Below are positions 1-11,170 of a DNA stretch of 64,000 nucleotides, one piece after another. The notes under the pieces are model-generated. The model was given only the letters and a program-made list of their open reading frames with translations. It was not told the DNA's origin and did not search any database. Position 1 is the stretch's first letter. Each line of letters opens with the position of its first letter. The position numbers were made by a program, and so were the translations under genes. This stretch comes from Verpa conica (Eukaryota; Ascomycota; Pezizomycetes; Pezizales; Morchellaceae), in NCBI GenBank assembly GCA_033030425.1, contig JAUFSD010000016.1, positions 1,426,001 to 1,490,000 of the forward strand. The letters run 5' to 3'.

Positions 1-181
1 TCGTTGAGTTTCCCTCATCCCGGGCGTAGAGAGTATGAAGACTATTACTACCGCGAATTTCGTCTGTAGCCTTGGAAAATGTGACGATTGCTGAAAGGGG
101 TATAGTTGGAGCCATTGCTTCAGTAGACCTGCCGAGATCCCTAGGGTGTATAACGATTTTCTCCCTTGGAAAGGCCGAATA

Positions 182-250
182 TATCCTTAGTGTGTTGTGT
201 TGGTGGTCACACCACCCTTAGTGTGGTGGTGGTCCCCACCCTTAGTGGGG
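182..250. repeat. Short hairpin-forming repeats with a shared CCTTA loop
   Basis: The octamer CCTTAGTG occurs three times within about 60 bases. Two of the copies lie inside short inverted arms (CCAC/GTGG-type and CCCCAC/GTGGGG). This is visible directly in the sequence. I see no coding potential and no known family; it may be the remnant of a palindromic MITE. Confidence 0.4.
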
Positions 251-424
251 GCCAAAATCGGCGAGGCGGTGCACATAGGTATTTTGATACCCTACCAATG
301 ATTTGGGGGAGGAATCCCTAACCTATGATTTAAAAGAAGTGAAACCTCTCGGCAGTGCTGCCTATTGTATGTACCAACAGAAACATTCAAGACCTGACTT
401 ACTTGCCACTCTTAAGTTAAAGCC

Positions 425-487
425 ACTCCCTTCCCTTTTTTAGCCCCCACTTTGGGTGGGCAGCATTTTCCACCAGACTAAGGGATA
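425..487. mobile_element. Fragment of MITE family D (right end)
   Basis: The segment contains the same terminal sequence as the intact family-D copy at 29536-29738: a CCCCCACTTTGGGTGGGCAG stretch followed by CACCAGACTAAGGGATA, ending at a TA. No convincing left end is visible upstream, so this is called a fragment. The surrounding bases 1-731 hold no gene that I can support. Confidence 0.5.
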
Positions 488-731
488 GAAGCTTAGCTTA
501 GAGCATCTAATTTACACTAGGCTACTCTTTTAATCACTTTGGAATTTTAATCACTTTGGAATTTTCGTCGTTGCGGCCAGCGCCTTGTTGAGAGCCGCCC
601 GCTGCTTGGAAATTGCACAATGCCGGGTTAGCCTTTTGTACCCTTTTCTCTGTCACACCTATCTTTTCTCCTCTAAATCCGGAAAGTTCGTAGAGGACAG
701 AAAGCTTGGCTGCAGAAAGTGTTTCCATATG

Positions 732-858
732 TACTTCGGGGGTGAGGGAAAGTCTGTCCCCATGTGGCAGTGGTGACGCCTATTTCGGGTAGGAAATATT
801 CGCACTAGCCACAGTATTTGAACTGCCTGGGGACAGACTTACCCCTACACCCGAAGTA
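732..858. mobile_element. MITE family A, copy 1 (TA-flanked inverted-repeat element)
   Basis: The ends are inverted repeats, TACTTCGGGGGTGAG... and ...CACCCGAAGTA, each followed inward by AAAGTCTGTCCCC or its complement. The terminal TA on each side fits the TA target duplication of Tc1/mariner-like elements. Related copies lie at 52503-52644 and 53390-53460, and a divergent one near 11655-11800. It is 127 bp long with no ORF, so it is non-autonomous. Confidence 0.8.
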
Positions 859-875
859 CCATGTTTTCCCGTGTT

Positions 876-1019
876 TACAGTTTCAGGTAGAATTATTACG
901 GAAGTGTGGCGTGCAAGACCAATAACTTTGATTGGCCTTCTTGGTTCTCGGCGATAATTCCAGCGTCAGTATTGGCTGCAAAACCCTATGTTTCCGCAAT
1001 AATTCTACCGGAAACTGTA
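876..1019. mobile_element. MITE family B, copy 1
   Basis: Terminal inverted repeats are TACAGTTTCAGGTAGAATTA at the left and the complementary TAATTCTACCGGAAACTGTA at the right, with TA at both outer ends. A second copy with the same termini is at 29382-29527. Length is 144 bp and there is no ORF. The TA ends suggest mobilisation by a Tc1/mariner-type transposase encoded elsewhere. Confidence 0.8.
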
Positions 1020-1147
1020 CTTTAAAATCGCGGTCGTTTAGTGACGGGACACAAGCCGCTTACTACAAATCGTAGGCGGTTAATTAGGGACACAAACCAG
1101 TTACCATATGAATTCGAAAGAACCGCCCGGATGCTTTAGAATCCTAG

Positions 1148-1340
1148 TACTCGCCGAAAAATAAAGTCTGACAATTGATTATGTACTAGTACATAATTAC
1201 ACAAACAGGAATTAGAAAACTGCTGAAAGATAGTGTCTAAATAGCTCAATGTCAATGGGGATAACAATTATAATGTTTGGTTTATTTTATTGCATGTACT
1301 GGTACATAATCGATCATCAGACTTTATTTTTCGGCGAGTA
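1148..1340. mobile_element. MITE family C, copy 1
   Basis: The long inverted repeats begin TACTCGCCGAAAAATAAAG at the left and end in the complement CTTTATTTTTCGGCGAGTA at the right; pairing continues inward for roughly 45 bp to a TGTACTAGTACATAA-type motif. A second copy is at 7875-8111. It is 193 bp, TA-flanked and without an ORF. Confidence 0.8.
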
Positions 1341-1380
1341 GGAGAGCTATGGTGGCTTTTGTGTCTTTGCTAAACGAGCC

Positions 1381-1558
1381 TACCCTTGTCTGGTGAGACT
1401 TGCTGCCCACCCAATGTGGCGGTGCTGTAGCTTCGTCAATCACAACATAACCAATAAACAAGAGCGTTTGAGTGAAGTATCTGGCAGAGCCAGTAAGAAA
1501 ATTTTAATCTTCTCAAGTCCTTTGGCCCCCATTTTGGGTGGGCATCACCAGAGAAAGG
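1381..1558. mobile_element. MITE family D, copy 1
   Basis: This segment is collinear with 29536-29738: both contain GAGACTTGCTGCCCACCCAA, then a shared ACATAACCAATAAACAAGAG stretch, then CTCAAGTCCTTTGGCCCC and GGGTGGGCA near the right end. The terminal repeats are less perfect here than in the second copy. It is non-coding and about 180 bp. Confidence 0.7.
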
Positions 1559-1815
1559 TCTCCCAGTTAAATTTTGCCACTCAACACTGCAGGTCTCTAT
1601 ATTGAGTATCCCTTAAGGTGCCCCCCTTGTGTAACAGCTAGTCATGTCTTTGGCTTGAGTGGCGGTCTAGTAAAGAGTGTTTTTTGAAGTAGTTTCCCCT
1701 AACCCTTCCCCTAACCCAGAAAACCGGTCAGACCCTGATTGGTAGGAGGCCAAAAACCCATACGCACTGCCCAGTCTATCCTGCTGACATAGCGATAATT
1801 TCAGCCCCCACAGAA

Positions 1816-1833
1816 ATGGGGCAGCAATGACAC
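1816..1833. repeat. Target-site duplication, 3' side of the LINE
   Basis: The 18-mer ATGGGGCAGCAATGACAC directly precedes the poly(T) tract and is repeated exactly at 7593-7610 beyond the 5' end of the element. This is direct sequence evidence. Confidence 0.95.
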
Positions 1834-2087
1834 TTTTTTTTTTTTTTTTTTTTATATCAAGTGATTTTATTATTCTGGGTACAAAATCTGGTATGCAGTT
1901 TAAACTATGACCTAAAAAGAACCCTTCCCCTTCCTAAAAATAAAACGCGTCCCCTAAAATTCCAAACTTATAAAATAAACACAAAAGAAAAATTAACAAA
2001 TGAAATGCACTGCACATCTCTGTCCTTCTTTTGATGACTTCTTGTCTTGTTGCCGTTATACACGGACTTGGTAAAAGTGCTGGCTCT

Positions 2088-5000
2088 TTATGTTTCGGAG
2101 TGAGTGATGGAGGTGAGGGAGGACAAGGTGGAGGGAGATGGCACTGGTGACGGGAGTGCCTTTTTAGGGAAGTTGATCTTGTTTTGTACAACAAAGGCCC
2201 CGACGAGTAACGAAAGGGCTTCGGAGCTCCATATTTCGTCGAGGGAGCTGACGTTAGGCAGGAGGGAGTCTCTGGAGGCGGTGAGACTAGGACAGTGTAA
2301 GAGCACATGCTCTGTGGTTTCGGGTGATAGGGAGCATCTGGGACAGATGTCGGTTGTGTGAAGATTTATCCACGACTTATGGGCGTTTAAGTAGCTTTTT
2401 CCCACTCGCATTTGATGAAGACGGGAAGATTGGAATTTATGAAGAGACATAAAATATGGTGTTGTAAGGGAACAACCGTATTTATAGTAATTGGGTGGAG
2501 GAAAGAGAGTCTCCCAGTTCTTCAGGAGTTGTTGTTTAATAGCCATTGAGTAATTCGTGTGGCTAAGATTGGAGCCTAGTAACGGTTGTATGAGGGAGCC
2601 TAGGAACTCGATGGGCAGGTGATTGACTCCTGCCTTAGCGGTTGAGTTCCACTTTTTGGGGGGATTGGGGAGCCCTTTTAGAAGCTCAGAGTGTGAATAG
2701 CTTCGTTCCGGAGAGACGGTCGGAAAAGAAATGTCAAAGCGGGCCGTGACTGGGTTGTTTAGAGGGTGAGCTGTTGCAACTCTGACGGCATGCTTAATTT
2801 TAAGATAGTGAAGGTAAAGCACTAATGGAGGGGTGGAAGCCTCTGCCCAAAGGGCGTGTAGATTGGTTGCTCTGAAGCAGCCGAGCTCCCACCTGAGAAC
2901 GGAATTCCAGAAGACTTCCATTTCTTTTAGGGCTGAGGTGGGGGTGAAAAGAGTGGCGCCGTAGGTAAGCATGGGCCGGATGGCGAGGGTGGCTAGTTTC
3001 CTACAGTTACCTGAGGATAGCCCTTTTCCGGGGGAGGAAAATCTGTGTAGAATGCCAAAGGAGGCCTGGGCTGAGGCCAGTCTCCTTAAAAAATGATCGT
3101 TTGGGTTGAATGCGGGTGAGAACCAGTAGCCAACCCACCGGACTATTGGTTTGGGATGAAAGATGTGCCCGTCGATACGCACAGGGAGGTGTGAGACCGG
3201 TGACTTGTCTCTGGGGGTGCGCCAGTGCATCAGCTCAGTTTTAGCAACCAAGAAGGACACGTTACGGGGGGCTGCATCGTTTTTAAGACGATAGTAATTT
3301 TCTTGGAGTAAAAGAATGTTTTCCTCCACTGTGGGGGAGGCAACCGTAATAGCAAAATCGTCAACGTACGATAAAGTAATGCCTGGTGAGGGTTCCAAGT
3401 GATGAAGAACGCTAACATAAATAACAAATAATAAGGGGGAGATGGGGGATCCTTGGGGGACCCCTACTTGAACAGGAACGGCTAGCTTGGGGGAGCCTTT
3501 GTAAAGGAGGGTAACCCAGCGATCGGATAAAAAGGAGAGAATCCAGTTAACCATATAAGGAGGGACAGACTGTGAGGTAAGAATGGAGGCGAGGGTGTGT
3601 TTAACCACATTATCAAAGCCGCCTTTGATGTCCAAAAAGAGAGTGGAAACTTTAAGTTTAGCTAGCTGCATAGTCCTAATCTCATTATAAAAGACTGTGG
3701 TGGCGTCTGAGGTGGAGAGACCTGCGACTGAGCCGCACTGATGTGGGTGTACTAGGCCGGTAGCTTTCGCTATCTTTGCCAATCTAAGTGTAACAACTTT
3801 CTCCAAAATTTTTGAAAAAGTTTGAAGAAGTACAATTATTCGGTAGGAAGAGGTAGCTGAGTAGTCGTCTTTGCCTGGCTTGGCTAGGACTACGCCATTT
3901 GCCTTTTTAAGAGAGAGTGGATGATATCCGTATTTTAAAAGAGGGGTAAGAATTCTGGGAATGACTGTTGGGTTGATTCTATGAATGCCTTTCCATACCA
4001 AGTAAGGGATGGAGTCAGGCCCTGGAGCTGAAAGATTTGAAGTTCTGGAAAGAACAATTTGAACTTCCTCGGGTGTAATGACAGGGACGTTATGATAATG
4101 TAGAGGAACGGGAGAGCCAGTATCGGGCCTTGGGGGAAAAAACGCTTTTACTAAATTTTCATTTAGAATTTGGGGTGTGGGAGAGTTGGGAATGGAGGGG
4201 ATCCGATCTTCACATCTGGTGGCCATTTTCTTGAGGCGCCACATGTCGGAGGGGGAGGCGTTGGACACAAACGCGTTTCAGTGGTCGCGTTTGGCTTTTT
4301 TAATAGCGTTAAAGTAGGCATTCTTGGCCTCTTTTAGCTCAAAAGGAGGGGAAAGTCCTTTGCGGTAGGACTTGTGGACGCTGTGATATATGGATCTTAA
4401 TTGGGATAAATTAGGGTTCCACCAGGGTTTAGACCACGACGAAACCTTCTTTGTAGGAGTGTGTAAAAGGAGTGTATTATGAAGTTGACTAAAGGACTTG
4501 TCGAACCAGTTATCAAGATTACCGAGATCTGGGGGTAGTTGAAACTGGCTTAAATGGGGAGTGATAAGGTCCCAGTTAACGAGGGACCAGTTGGGAGTAT
4601 TATAAGGGGTAAAGTCGGAGTCAGGGGGAACCATCTGGCAAAGGATGACTCTGTGATCCGAACCGGAAGAGACTGGAGGCATAAGCCACTTTGAAACTAA
4701 CTGAATTGCAGAATGATTTGCCCAGGTAAAATCGATAACACTATGTCGTTTCCTTGGGTCGGGGGAGATTCTGGTGAACTTCCCAGGAGTGTTAATGAGC
4801 GAAAAGCCAAGTTGGTTGGCTAATCTAAAATAAGGAGTGGAAAGGTTTAACTCTGTTGACGAGAACTTTCGTAACGGGTCCGCAGCGGAGGAGTGAATAT
4901 TGAAGTCTCCTACAACAACGGTGGGAAAGGATAGGGCCGGAAAGGCCATGTGAGGGGGAACAGATCTAACAGAATCAGACACTTGTCTGTTGTAAACATT

Positions 5001-5372
5001 AACGAGTGCTAGGGATAGAAACGAGTGACTTGAGGTGGCCAAATGTAATGTAATGGAAATAATGTCTCCTCGGTGTGAGGGGGACTGAGTAACGGAGTTT
5101 TTGTCCAAAAAGGAAAGGTTAACGTAAAAACAGACTGAAACCTTGTCTAATTGGTGTGTAGGTGTGGGTTTAAAAAGGGCAAAATTGGGGGCAATTAAGG
5201 GAGAACGATTAAATAAAGGGGGTTCTTGCACAGCTATGACCTGTGACGAGTGAACTACTGGATTTGAGAATAGAGAAAGAAACACATTATTGCTCCCGGC
5301 GCAGTTGTGTTGGATGATGTTAAGTGAAGGACTATGTTTAGTGGTTGTACTAAACATTTTAATTGGTGTCAT
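2088..5372 (-). pseudogene. LINE ORF2: endonuclease-reverse transcriptase, split by a stop codon
   Basis: ORF2 starts at the ATG at 5372 and overlaps the end of ORF1. The N-terminal part is an exonuclease-endonuclease-phosphatase domain with IIQHNCAGSN, VIAVQEP, VVVGDFNIHS and SGSDHR motifs. A TGA at 4278-4280 ends this frame, but the same frame continues immediately downstream; TGA stands where TGG (Trp) would read through. The rest carries the reverse transcriptase: SYRIIVLLQTFSKILEK, LDIKGGFDNV, VPQGSPISPLLFVIY and the catalytic YVDD box. Near the C-terminus is a zinc-binding-like CPRC...EHVLLHC motif. The role would be target-primed reverse transcription. With the stop, this copy should not make a complete ORF2 protein. 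Confidence 0.9.
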
Positions 5373-7491
5373 TCATAGCCACTTCCTCGGTGGCTTCTGA
5401 AGAGGGCTGGGCCTCCTGGGTAGGCCCTCCTCTGAGTTTGTTGATGATGGAAATGCGGTGAGGGCACTTCGAGAAGTTTGCTGTGTGGTTTCCCCCACAG
5501 TTGACGCACTTGGAGGGGGTGGCAACACAGCAGTTGGGTTTGGGACGGACATGGCCAGGGCACGTAGTAACAGCGCACTGGTGTTTGTCCCTAGGGTGGC
5601 CTAGGGAGCAGATGGGGCAGGTGGGTTCTTTTTGCTTACACCCTTTGGTCGGGTGCCCGAACTTGTAGCAGTTGCGGCAGAGGGTGGCTTTAGAGGCTGA
5701 CCACATGACAGAGCAGTGGCGAGGGCGTGAGAAGAGTCTAATGGTGGTGCCGATAACGGCTGCTTCTTCAGCCGTGACAGTGATAACGACTGTCGAGAAT
5801 TTCTGGGTGTTGCGGGTGGAATCATCAGCAGTGAGGAAGCGGGTGTCAAGAGGAGTGATCCCTGTTGCGAGTTTAACTGCTTCAGGGAAGGACTTTTTAA
5901 GGTGGTCGAGATCGGGGAATTCGCTTAAGGGGATGCCTCTGATGGCTACATCACAGGTGGTGGGAGCTTGTTTAAACAGCTGGAACGGGTTGGTGGGGTC
6001 GTTGACCGTTTGGTTAAGAATGGCTGTGAGCCCTTCGAAAAAGAGGGCGTATGTGGATGCTGGAACTGTTGGGGGGGGCGGTGACTGACACAGCTCCACG
6101 CTGGTTGATGGAGACTGTGAGGGAGGTGACAGGGGCAACTTGTCCTCCTTTAGCGAGGAACTGGCCTAGGAGGGTGGGAAGACGTTGGACGAGGGACTCA
6201 GAGTCTTTGTGTGGCGGGGCGGTTGGGATGGTAGGGTGAAGCCTAGGCAACGGAACGGTGACAGCGACTAAGACGGCGACAATAAACGGTGTTACGACAA
6301 AAGATATTACAAGTGAAAAACTCGGTAATATTTCTTTACTAAACAATAAAAACAAGACGTTGCGTGCCTAAGAAAATCCTTGGGGCGAGGCCCCTCCTTA
6401 TACGTTTCCCCTCTTTTCCTGCCTACAAAATAACTTTTACACCGAAGAAAACTTTTCACTCCGATTCCAAAATCCCCCCACTGTTTCTGTTGGATATGTC
6501 ACATTCAACAGAAAGGTATCTTTCCCATACAAACCGCATACAAAATGTACAAGGGGACTTTGGGGGCATCCGACAACGTTACGTAAAATCCGAAACTAAC
6601 AAAATGGGCCGTCGGCCCGAAAAACCTTATTGACAAATACGTTTATCGTTATCAGCCTCGGGTGCGCGAACACAAGCCTTCCCGCGCCTATTATTGCCTG
6701 TTTGTAGAAACGTCCCCTCCGCGCGCACTTAATCGACTCGATCGTCTAGTGGGGGCGAGGTCGAAGGTGACCCTCTTGCGGAGGTGTGATCCGGTTTTGG
6801 CCTTGTTTCGTGTGACGGTGGCGTGGGTATCCTTGGAGCTGCCCGCGACACTTTGAGAGGGGAGGGGGTCTGTCTGGACGAAAAGAACCTTCGCTGGGCA
6901 GTGGGTAAGGTCTTGGGCTTATCCTCCGTGACTTTAGTCTGCTTGGGGCGAGGGTTGGTGGACTTCTTTGGGGTGGTGTTGGCAGCCGACTTGGCTGCGT
7001 CGACATACGACATTTTTTTCCGTGACAGTGACCGGTTTGGGGGGAGATTTGGCGGGAGGACTCTGGTAGGAGGGACCGGCAGAAGGGGTTGGTTGTACTC
7101 TTTGATGGGGGAAGGTAGCAGGGGGGGAAGCAGTTGAGTTTTTGATGTTTTTAACGATGGCTTCGAGCCTCTCGAAGCGGTCGTAGACGCTGGTGGGGGA
7201 ATGGTTAGAGGCATACCGAGTCTTTGTCTGAATGTCGTTGACTGCGGCGGTGAGTGTGTCGAGTTGGTGGGAGAGTTCGAGGGCGGCATGTTTGGCCTGG
7301 GCCGCAACCTTGAAGGTGGAACAGAGGAGGGTGATGAGCAGCTTCTCCATGGGGGAGGTGCTGTCGTCATTCATGGCGTTGGCGACGGTAACAGAGATGA
7401 GAGAGGAGTTTGGCATGCCTATCTCATGGTCAATAAGACCAGTTTGTAGGTTGTCATAAATTTCGGAGAGAGAGGGGTCAGGGCTTGGCAT
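5359..7491 (-). pseudogene. LINE ORF1: gag-like nucleic-acid-binding protein, frameshifted
   Basis: The likely start is the ATG at 7491, about 100 nt inside the element. The first frame is rich in leucine and polar residues and could form a coiled coil. It must shift at the A7 run at 7013-7019 to reach the frame holding MSYVDAAKSA, a motif usual in fungal LINE ORF1 proteins, which ends at 6729. A further frame (about 6250-6070) resumes with an RGAVSV segment and must shift again in the run of eight G bases near 6069-6076 to enter the last frame, which ends at 5359. That last frame has three zinc knuckles: CRNCYKFGHPTKGC, CPICSLGHPRDKHQC and CVNCGGNHTANFSKC. ORF1 and ORF2 overlap by about 14 nt. 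The copy is non-functional as read, unless some shifts are sequencing errors. Confidence 0.8.
6240..6728. other. Non-coding interruption inside LINE ORF1
   Basis: Between the stop at 6729 and the resumed coding frame near 6250 there is about 490 bp without a sensible minus-strand frame and with lower GC than the flanking ORF1. Fungal LINE ORF1 proteins normally run through this point without a gap. I infer an insertion or a decayed segment, but found no clear terminal repeats or target duplication, so its nature is open. Confidence 0.35.
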
Positions 7492-7592
7492 TTTGAAGCC
7501 TGAAATTTTTGGGTTTTTGGTGAGGTAAAGCGGTTGCCACGCAAAGTTTTGGTGTGGAATTTCAAAAATTGAGGAAATAGAGGGGATGGAGG

Positions 7593-7610
7593 ATGGGGCA
7601 GCAATGACAC
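7593..7610. repeat. Target-site duplication, 5' side of the LINE
   Basis: Exact copy of the 18-mer at 1816-1833. It places the 5' end of the retrotransposon at 7592 and shows that the long minus-strand frame running up to 7764 extends past the element; the true ORF1 start must lie inside it. Confidence 0.95.
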
Positions 7611-7874
7611 GATAAGGGATAAAGTATACGCTTCCTCTACATAGATTCGAAAGCATCCCCCCAGGCGGTTCTTTCGGATTACTACGGTAAGCGACCGCGA
7701 TTTTACAATACCATCCATTTCTCACAACAGACCACCAAAAAGAACACCATGATTCCAAAATCACTACTACACCTTCCCTTATTTGATAAGAAAATGTGGT
7801 TTTTACACATAATACTGGGGCACAGTGTGAAAAAATTTTGTGAAAAAAAGAGGGAGGTGATTGAGCTCACCTAG

Positions 7875-8111
7875 TACTCGCCCACAAATAAAGTCTGACG
7901 ATCGATGATGTACCAGTACATACATAATGGGGCGAAACTAATACCCAAAGCCTTGTTAAGGCGATATTTGAACAAATACTACCCTTTCTACTGAGGACCC
8001 TAGATATAACCTTTGGTAGTTCTTTAATTTGTTTGATAATTTCCTCTCAAAAAATCCTTTCCTAGTATATAGCTACATAAGCGATCGTCAGACTATATTT
8101 TTGGGCGAGTA
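7875..8111. mobile_element. MITE family C, copy 2
   Basis: The termini TACTCGCCCACAAATAAAG and complementary ATATTTTTGGGCGAGTA match the copy at 1148-1340, as do the adjoining GTCTGACGATCGAT and ATCGTCAGAC blocks. TA is at both ends. It is 237 bp with no ORF and an AT-rich interior. Confidence 0.8.
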
Positions 8112-11062
8112 GTAGCTATAGTCCATTACTCTAATAAACCTGGATATTTTCTTAAGATATATAAAAAGTATTTTGAGATTTAAAAATGTAAAAATATGTG
8201 GATACTAAGACACTTCAACCATGGTTCTTCACAGAATTGTGGCCTATGTGGCTGTGGAGCATACCAATTAGTACTAATCTTCAATGTCTTGATGGATGTT
8301 TCATCCCTCCATGGTATCCTAAAATAATCCACGGGAGGGCATGGTATAGAAAAGGTTTTTTCGTTTGTTAAGTCATTGCTGACTAGAATTGAAAGGTACG
8401 CGAAGAAGTAGGGGAAGGGGGGATTAAAGTTAGGTGAGAGACAAAGACATTGGACCTAAAGTAAGGCAACCAGGACCGAAAGACAACCTCGGCCACCTAC
8501 CCACCTCCCAGGCCAGTCGCTGACAATCCTATGTAGCTTGTTGTGTAACCATCTACTATTACAATACATAGAGGTCTCTCTGTACTTGATATACTACCAC
8601 CTTGGTTCCCTCAATATTTTCCTTTAGGGTATATTGCTCAATATTGGGCCCTTAAAGTCACTTGTTATCAATACTGAAGTTTAAATTTGCCTAATGTATC
8701 GTAGATGGGTAAGTTTTCCGATGTGAACGGTATAAAAAGTATTCACAATAGGAATATACAGGCCTATTTATCACTGGCATAAATGCACAATGATTTAGAA
8801 ATAGGTGAGACGGGATGGATGAATTAGACTAGGAAACATAAGATGTATATCGAATCATGTCGGTACCCTTAAAGAATTCACGGAAGTAATAACCGACGCA
8901 ATTGCTCAATTAAAGTCTCACTCGGATATATACAGTATTCACAACCCGGCAGTCCACCCGCACTAAACATTAGGATTGGACGCTGTAGGCTGCTCTGTGT
9001 ATCCGACTACTATAAGATATTCTTATTAAGAGGAATAAAGATCTATCCAAAAAGAAGATGAACCATGATTATATTAATTCTGGATAGTCTATATGCGATT
9101 TTCTATATCGTTCTTAAAGAACAGGTGTCATCGTGGCTGATAACACTTAGCTTTTCATACTAGCGTGTGCCACACCGACTGTGATTATATTATCCATTGT
9201 GTCCTCGATTTAGAATGAACTAGACTTAAGGCACTAGTATACTAGACTTATAGGGTATCAAGATATAAGGGTTATGGTTGCCACTCTTCTTAGCCCGCTT
9301 GTTAGCTCCATTATCGTCTATGTCGAGGATTGCAGTCGATCGGGTTTGTTTGTTCCGGCGATTTGAAGTATGCGTAATATTTCTTGGAATTTTTTTTACA
9401 GTGTTTGGTAGGGCATGTGAAGCTTTCAAAATATAGAGCTCAAAAAAAAGAGAAGAAAAAAGTATTGTAATTACAAAACATATTTTTTATTATTTTAAAA
9501 AATTAAAACGGTAGGTAAACACAACGGGTGAGTTCTTATGGTATTCGGGGGATCATAAGTTAACCATATACAAGATATGTCCATATGGGCGCTTTATGGA
9601 TACTCGGAAGTCATTCTACCTTTAGAAACCTCTAAGCATGCAGTAACCTACTCAAAAACTAGAGGAGTTAATTGCGAGGATGCTAAAGAAAATAGAAGAC
9701 CATGGCATAGCACCCTTTCTCTCTTCGCAATAATCTCAGGGGTGGGGTAGCCCACCTACGAACTCCATATTTTAGGAGCCCCGATTGCTAAGACTTAGTT
9801 TTGACGAGAAGGCCGTTTAATCGTGTGGTATTTTGCAGCATCAATAATACATGAACATACACCGGGTTAGGGATTGTAAAGGGAGGGCACTCTCCCTTTC
9901 TTACAACTATCGAGTAGTACAATAAAGAAATTCCTCCTTTTAATTATAGGGAAGCTTTTCTCCTTATCTTCTCTTAAACTCTAGGCTGCCGCCTTGTACT
10001 ACCTTGTGATTTTGGGAACCTGAGCTGTCCGCCTTAAGTGCACAGCTGTTCTACCTCAACGTATGTTTTCCCCGCTTCTACCTTGGCACTTGGCTATCAG
10101 TTCTTTCGTCTTCCTTCTTGGCGTCCCTCTCAAGTATATATATCAGGCCTTTCCCCCTCCTCCGGCCTCCTTTTTCTTCCTCCCTTAACACCATGTCTTC
10201 TCCTGACCGACAGCATAATGCTGAGCTACAATGGCGGCCCCAGGCACTTACGAGAGTGTCTGTCTGTCCGTCTGCTTTTAAACTGCTAACTGTTTTAGGG
10301 GGAAGCATGTCGGCTGGTGGGTAGTGCCCCAGCCCTGATGATGGTAGCTTTACCGAAACATGCTTTAAGTTATCTCCATTGCACACCACGATTGAGAAAA
10401 GGTTCTCCCTTAGTATACTTGTAAATGAGATTTAACCCGTAGTTCTATTTGAGCTGTGGATGTGAATTTTTGGGTAAAAGAAATGAGAAGATGGGGTAGC
10501 CTAGAACGCCTAATTACCTCGATCGCCCTATAATAGTGGGGATTTCGCACTCGCTCTGAAATAAGTGCCAGGTCAGAGAGAAGCAAACCAAGGCAGCTTC
10601 AACTAGGAACGAATGCATGTCCAGAACGACGTGCGGGGGTGAGCGTGAGACGAGTGGGTTTTTTTATCCGTTGGTTTCCCGATCTGCCTAATGATTTAGG
10701 CTTCCGGGCGTGCGATACAGACTTTAAGCGTCACGTTACCAGTTATTATTTGTGTATTATTGCGCAAATACGGCTTAGCTATCTTGTGTGGGTGGTTGCC
10801 TTATTGTGGGTGGTTGCCTAATGACGTTTTGAGAATAGACGTACAAAACACGCCAAGCCCATAGTTTTATATACAGTACGTAATAACAGTCCATTCTCAA
10901 AACATCGCATGATTACGAGTAGACACAAAATCCAAAGAATCAGTAATAAAATATGTTTCTAGATATATATCAGGCTGAAGAAACCTTATTTCTATATGTA
11001 CCTATGTAGGTACTCGCATTTCAAAGAGGTGATTGCCCGCTTGGTAAATACACTAAAAATAG
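8112..11062. other. Non-coding AT-rich stretch
   Basis: I find no ORF with family-like sequence or codon structure here, and no RNA gene. An A/T-rich tract lies near 9426-9515. Near 10780-10820 the phrase GTGGGTGGTTGCCT occurs twice in tandem. A pyrimidine-rich tract lies near 10120-10200. Short ORFs in the stretch look accidental. Confidence 0.5.
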
Positions 11063-11170
11063 CCTTCGCCTCCAGGAGCGCATATATATAGGGGTCATGG
11101 AGTACTCTCTGGAGCGATTCCCTCTAAGCTTTTAGTCTACTCTCTCGCACTCTCTAATTTACAACAAATT
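11063..11170 (+). repeat. Dispersed promoter-like repeat, copy 1
   Basis: About 100 bp (AGCCTTCGCCTCCAGGAGCG, a TATATATA box, GGGGTCATGGAGTACTCTCT and following bases) are clearly similar to 23030-23135. The TATATATA box followed about 30 bases later by conserved sequence looks like a Pol II core promoter, perhaps from an old LTR element. No coding sequence follows either copy. Confidence 0.45.

Larger units (their letters stand above)
1834..7592 (-). mobile_element. Non-LTR retrotransposon (LINE), Tad-like, full length but degenerate
   Basis: The element reads on the minus strand: a short 5' leader, a gag-like ORF1 with CCHC zinc knuckles, then ORF2 with an apurinic-type endonuclease and a reverse transcriptase. 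It ends in a 20-nt poly(A) tail (T-run at 1834-1853 on the plus strand). A perfect 18-bp direct repeat, ATGGGGCAGCAATGACAC, flanks it at 1816-1833 and 7593-7610, which fixes both ends and indicates a relatively recent insertion. The reading frames are nevertheless disrupted by an in-frame TGA in ORF2, two homopolymer frameshifts in ORF1 and a probable non-coding interruption of ORF1. No RNase H domain is evident. It resembles fungal Tad-clade elements; the clade assignment is inference. Confidence 0.93.
1607..7621. mobile_element. Diverged MITE family D copy split by the LINE insertion
   Basis: The bases just left of the LINE begin TATCCCTTAAGG at 1607 and end with GGGGCAGCAATGACAC. The bases just right of the LINE read GATAAGGGATA, ending at 7621. 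Joined across the LINE target duplication they form an element of roughly 240 bp whose ends resemble family D (TATCCCTTA...TGCTGCCC at the left of the intact copy, GGGCAGCA...TAAGGGATA at the right). I infer that the LINE inserted into an older family-D MITE. Confidence 0.5.

Noticed and set aside
7013..7019. Programmed -1 frameshift at the A7 run in LINE ORF1
   Set aside because: The required shift is +1 (or -2), not -1, so a homopolymer indel is the simpler explanation.
7492..7764. Longer start for LINE ORF1 at 7764
   Set aside because: It lies beyond the element 5' end fixed by the target duplication at 7593-7610, so it cannot belong to the element.
10038..10389. Overlapping ORFs on both strands
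   Set aside because: Neither has a domain, start context or splice structure; the region is pyrimidine-biased, which lengthens chance ORFs.
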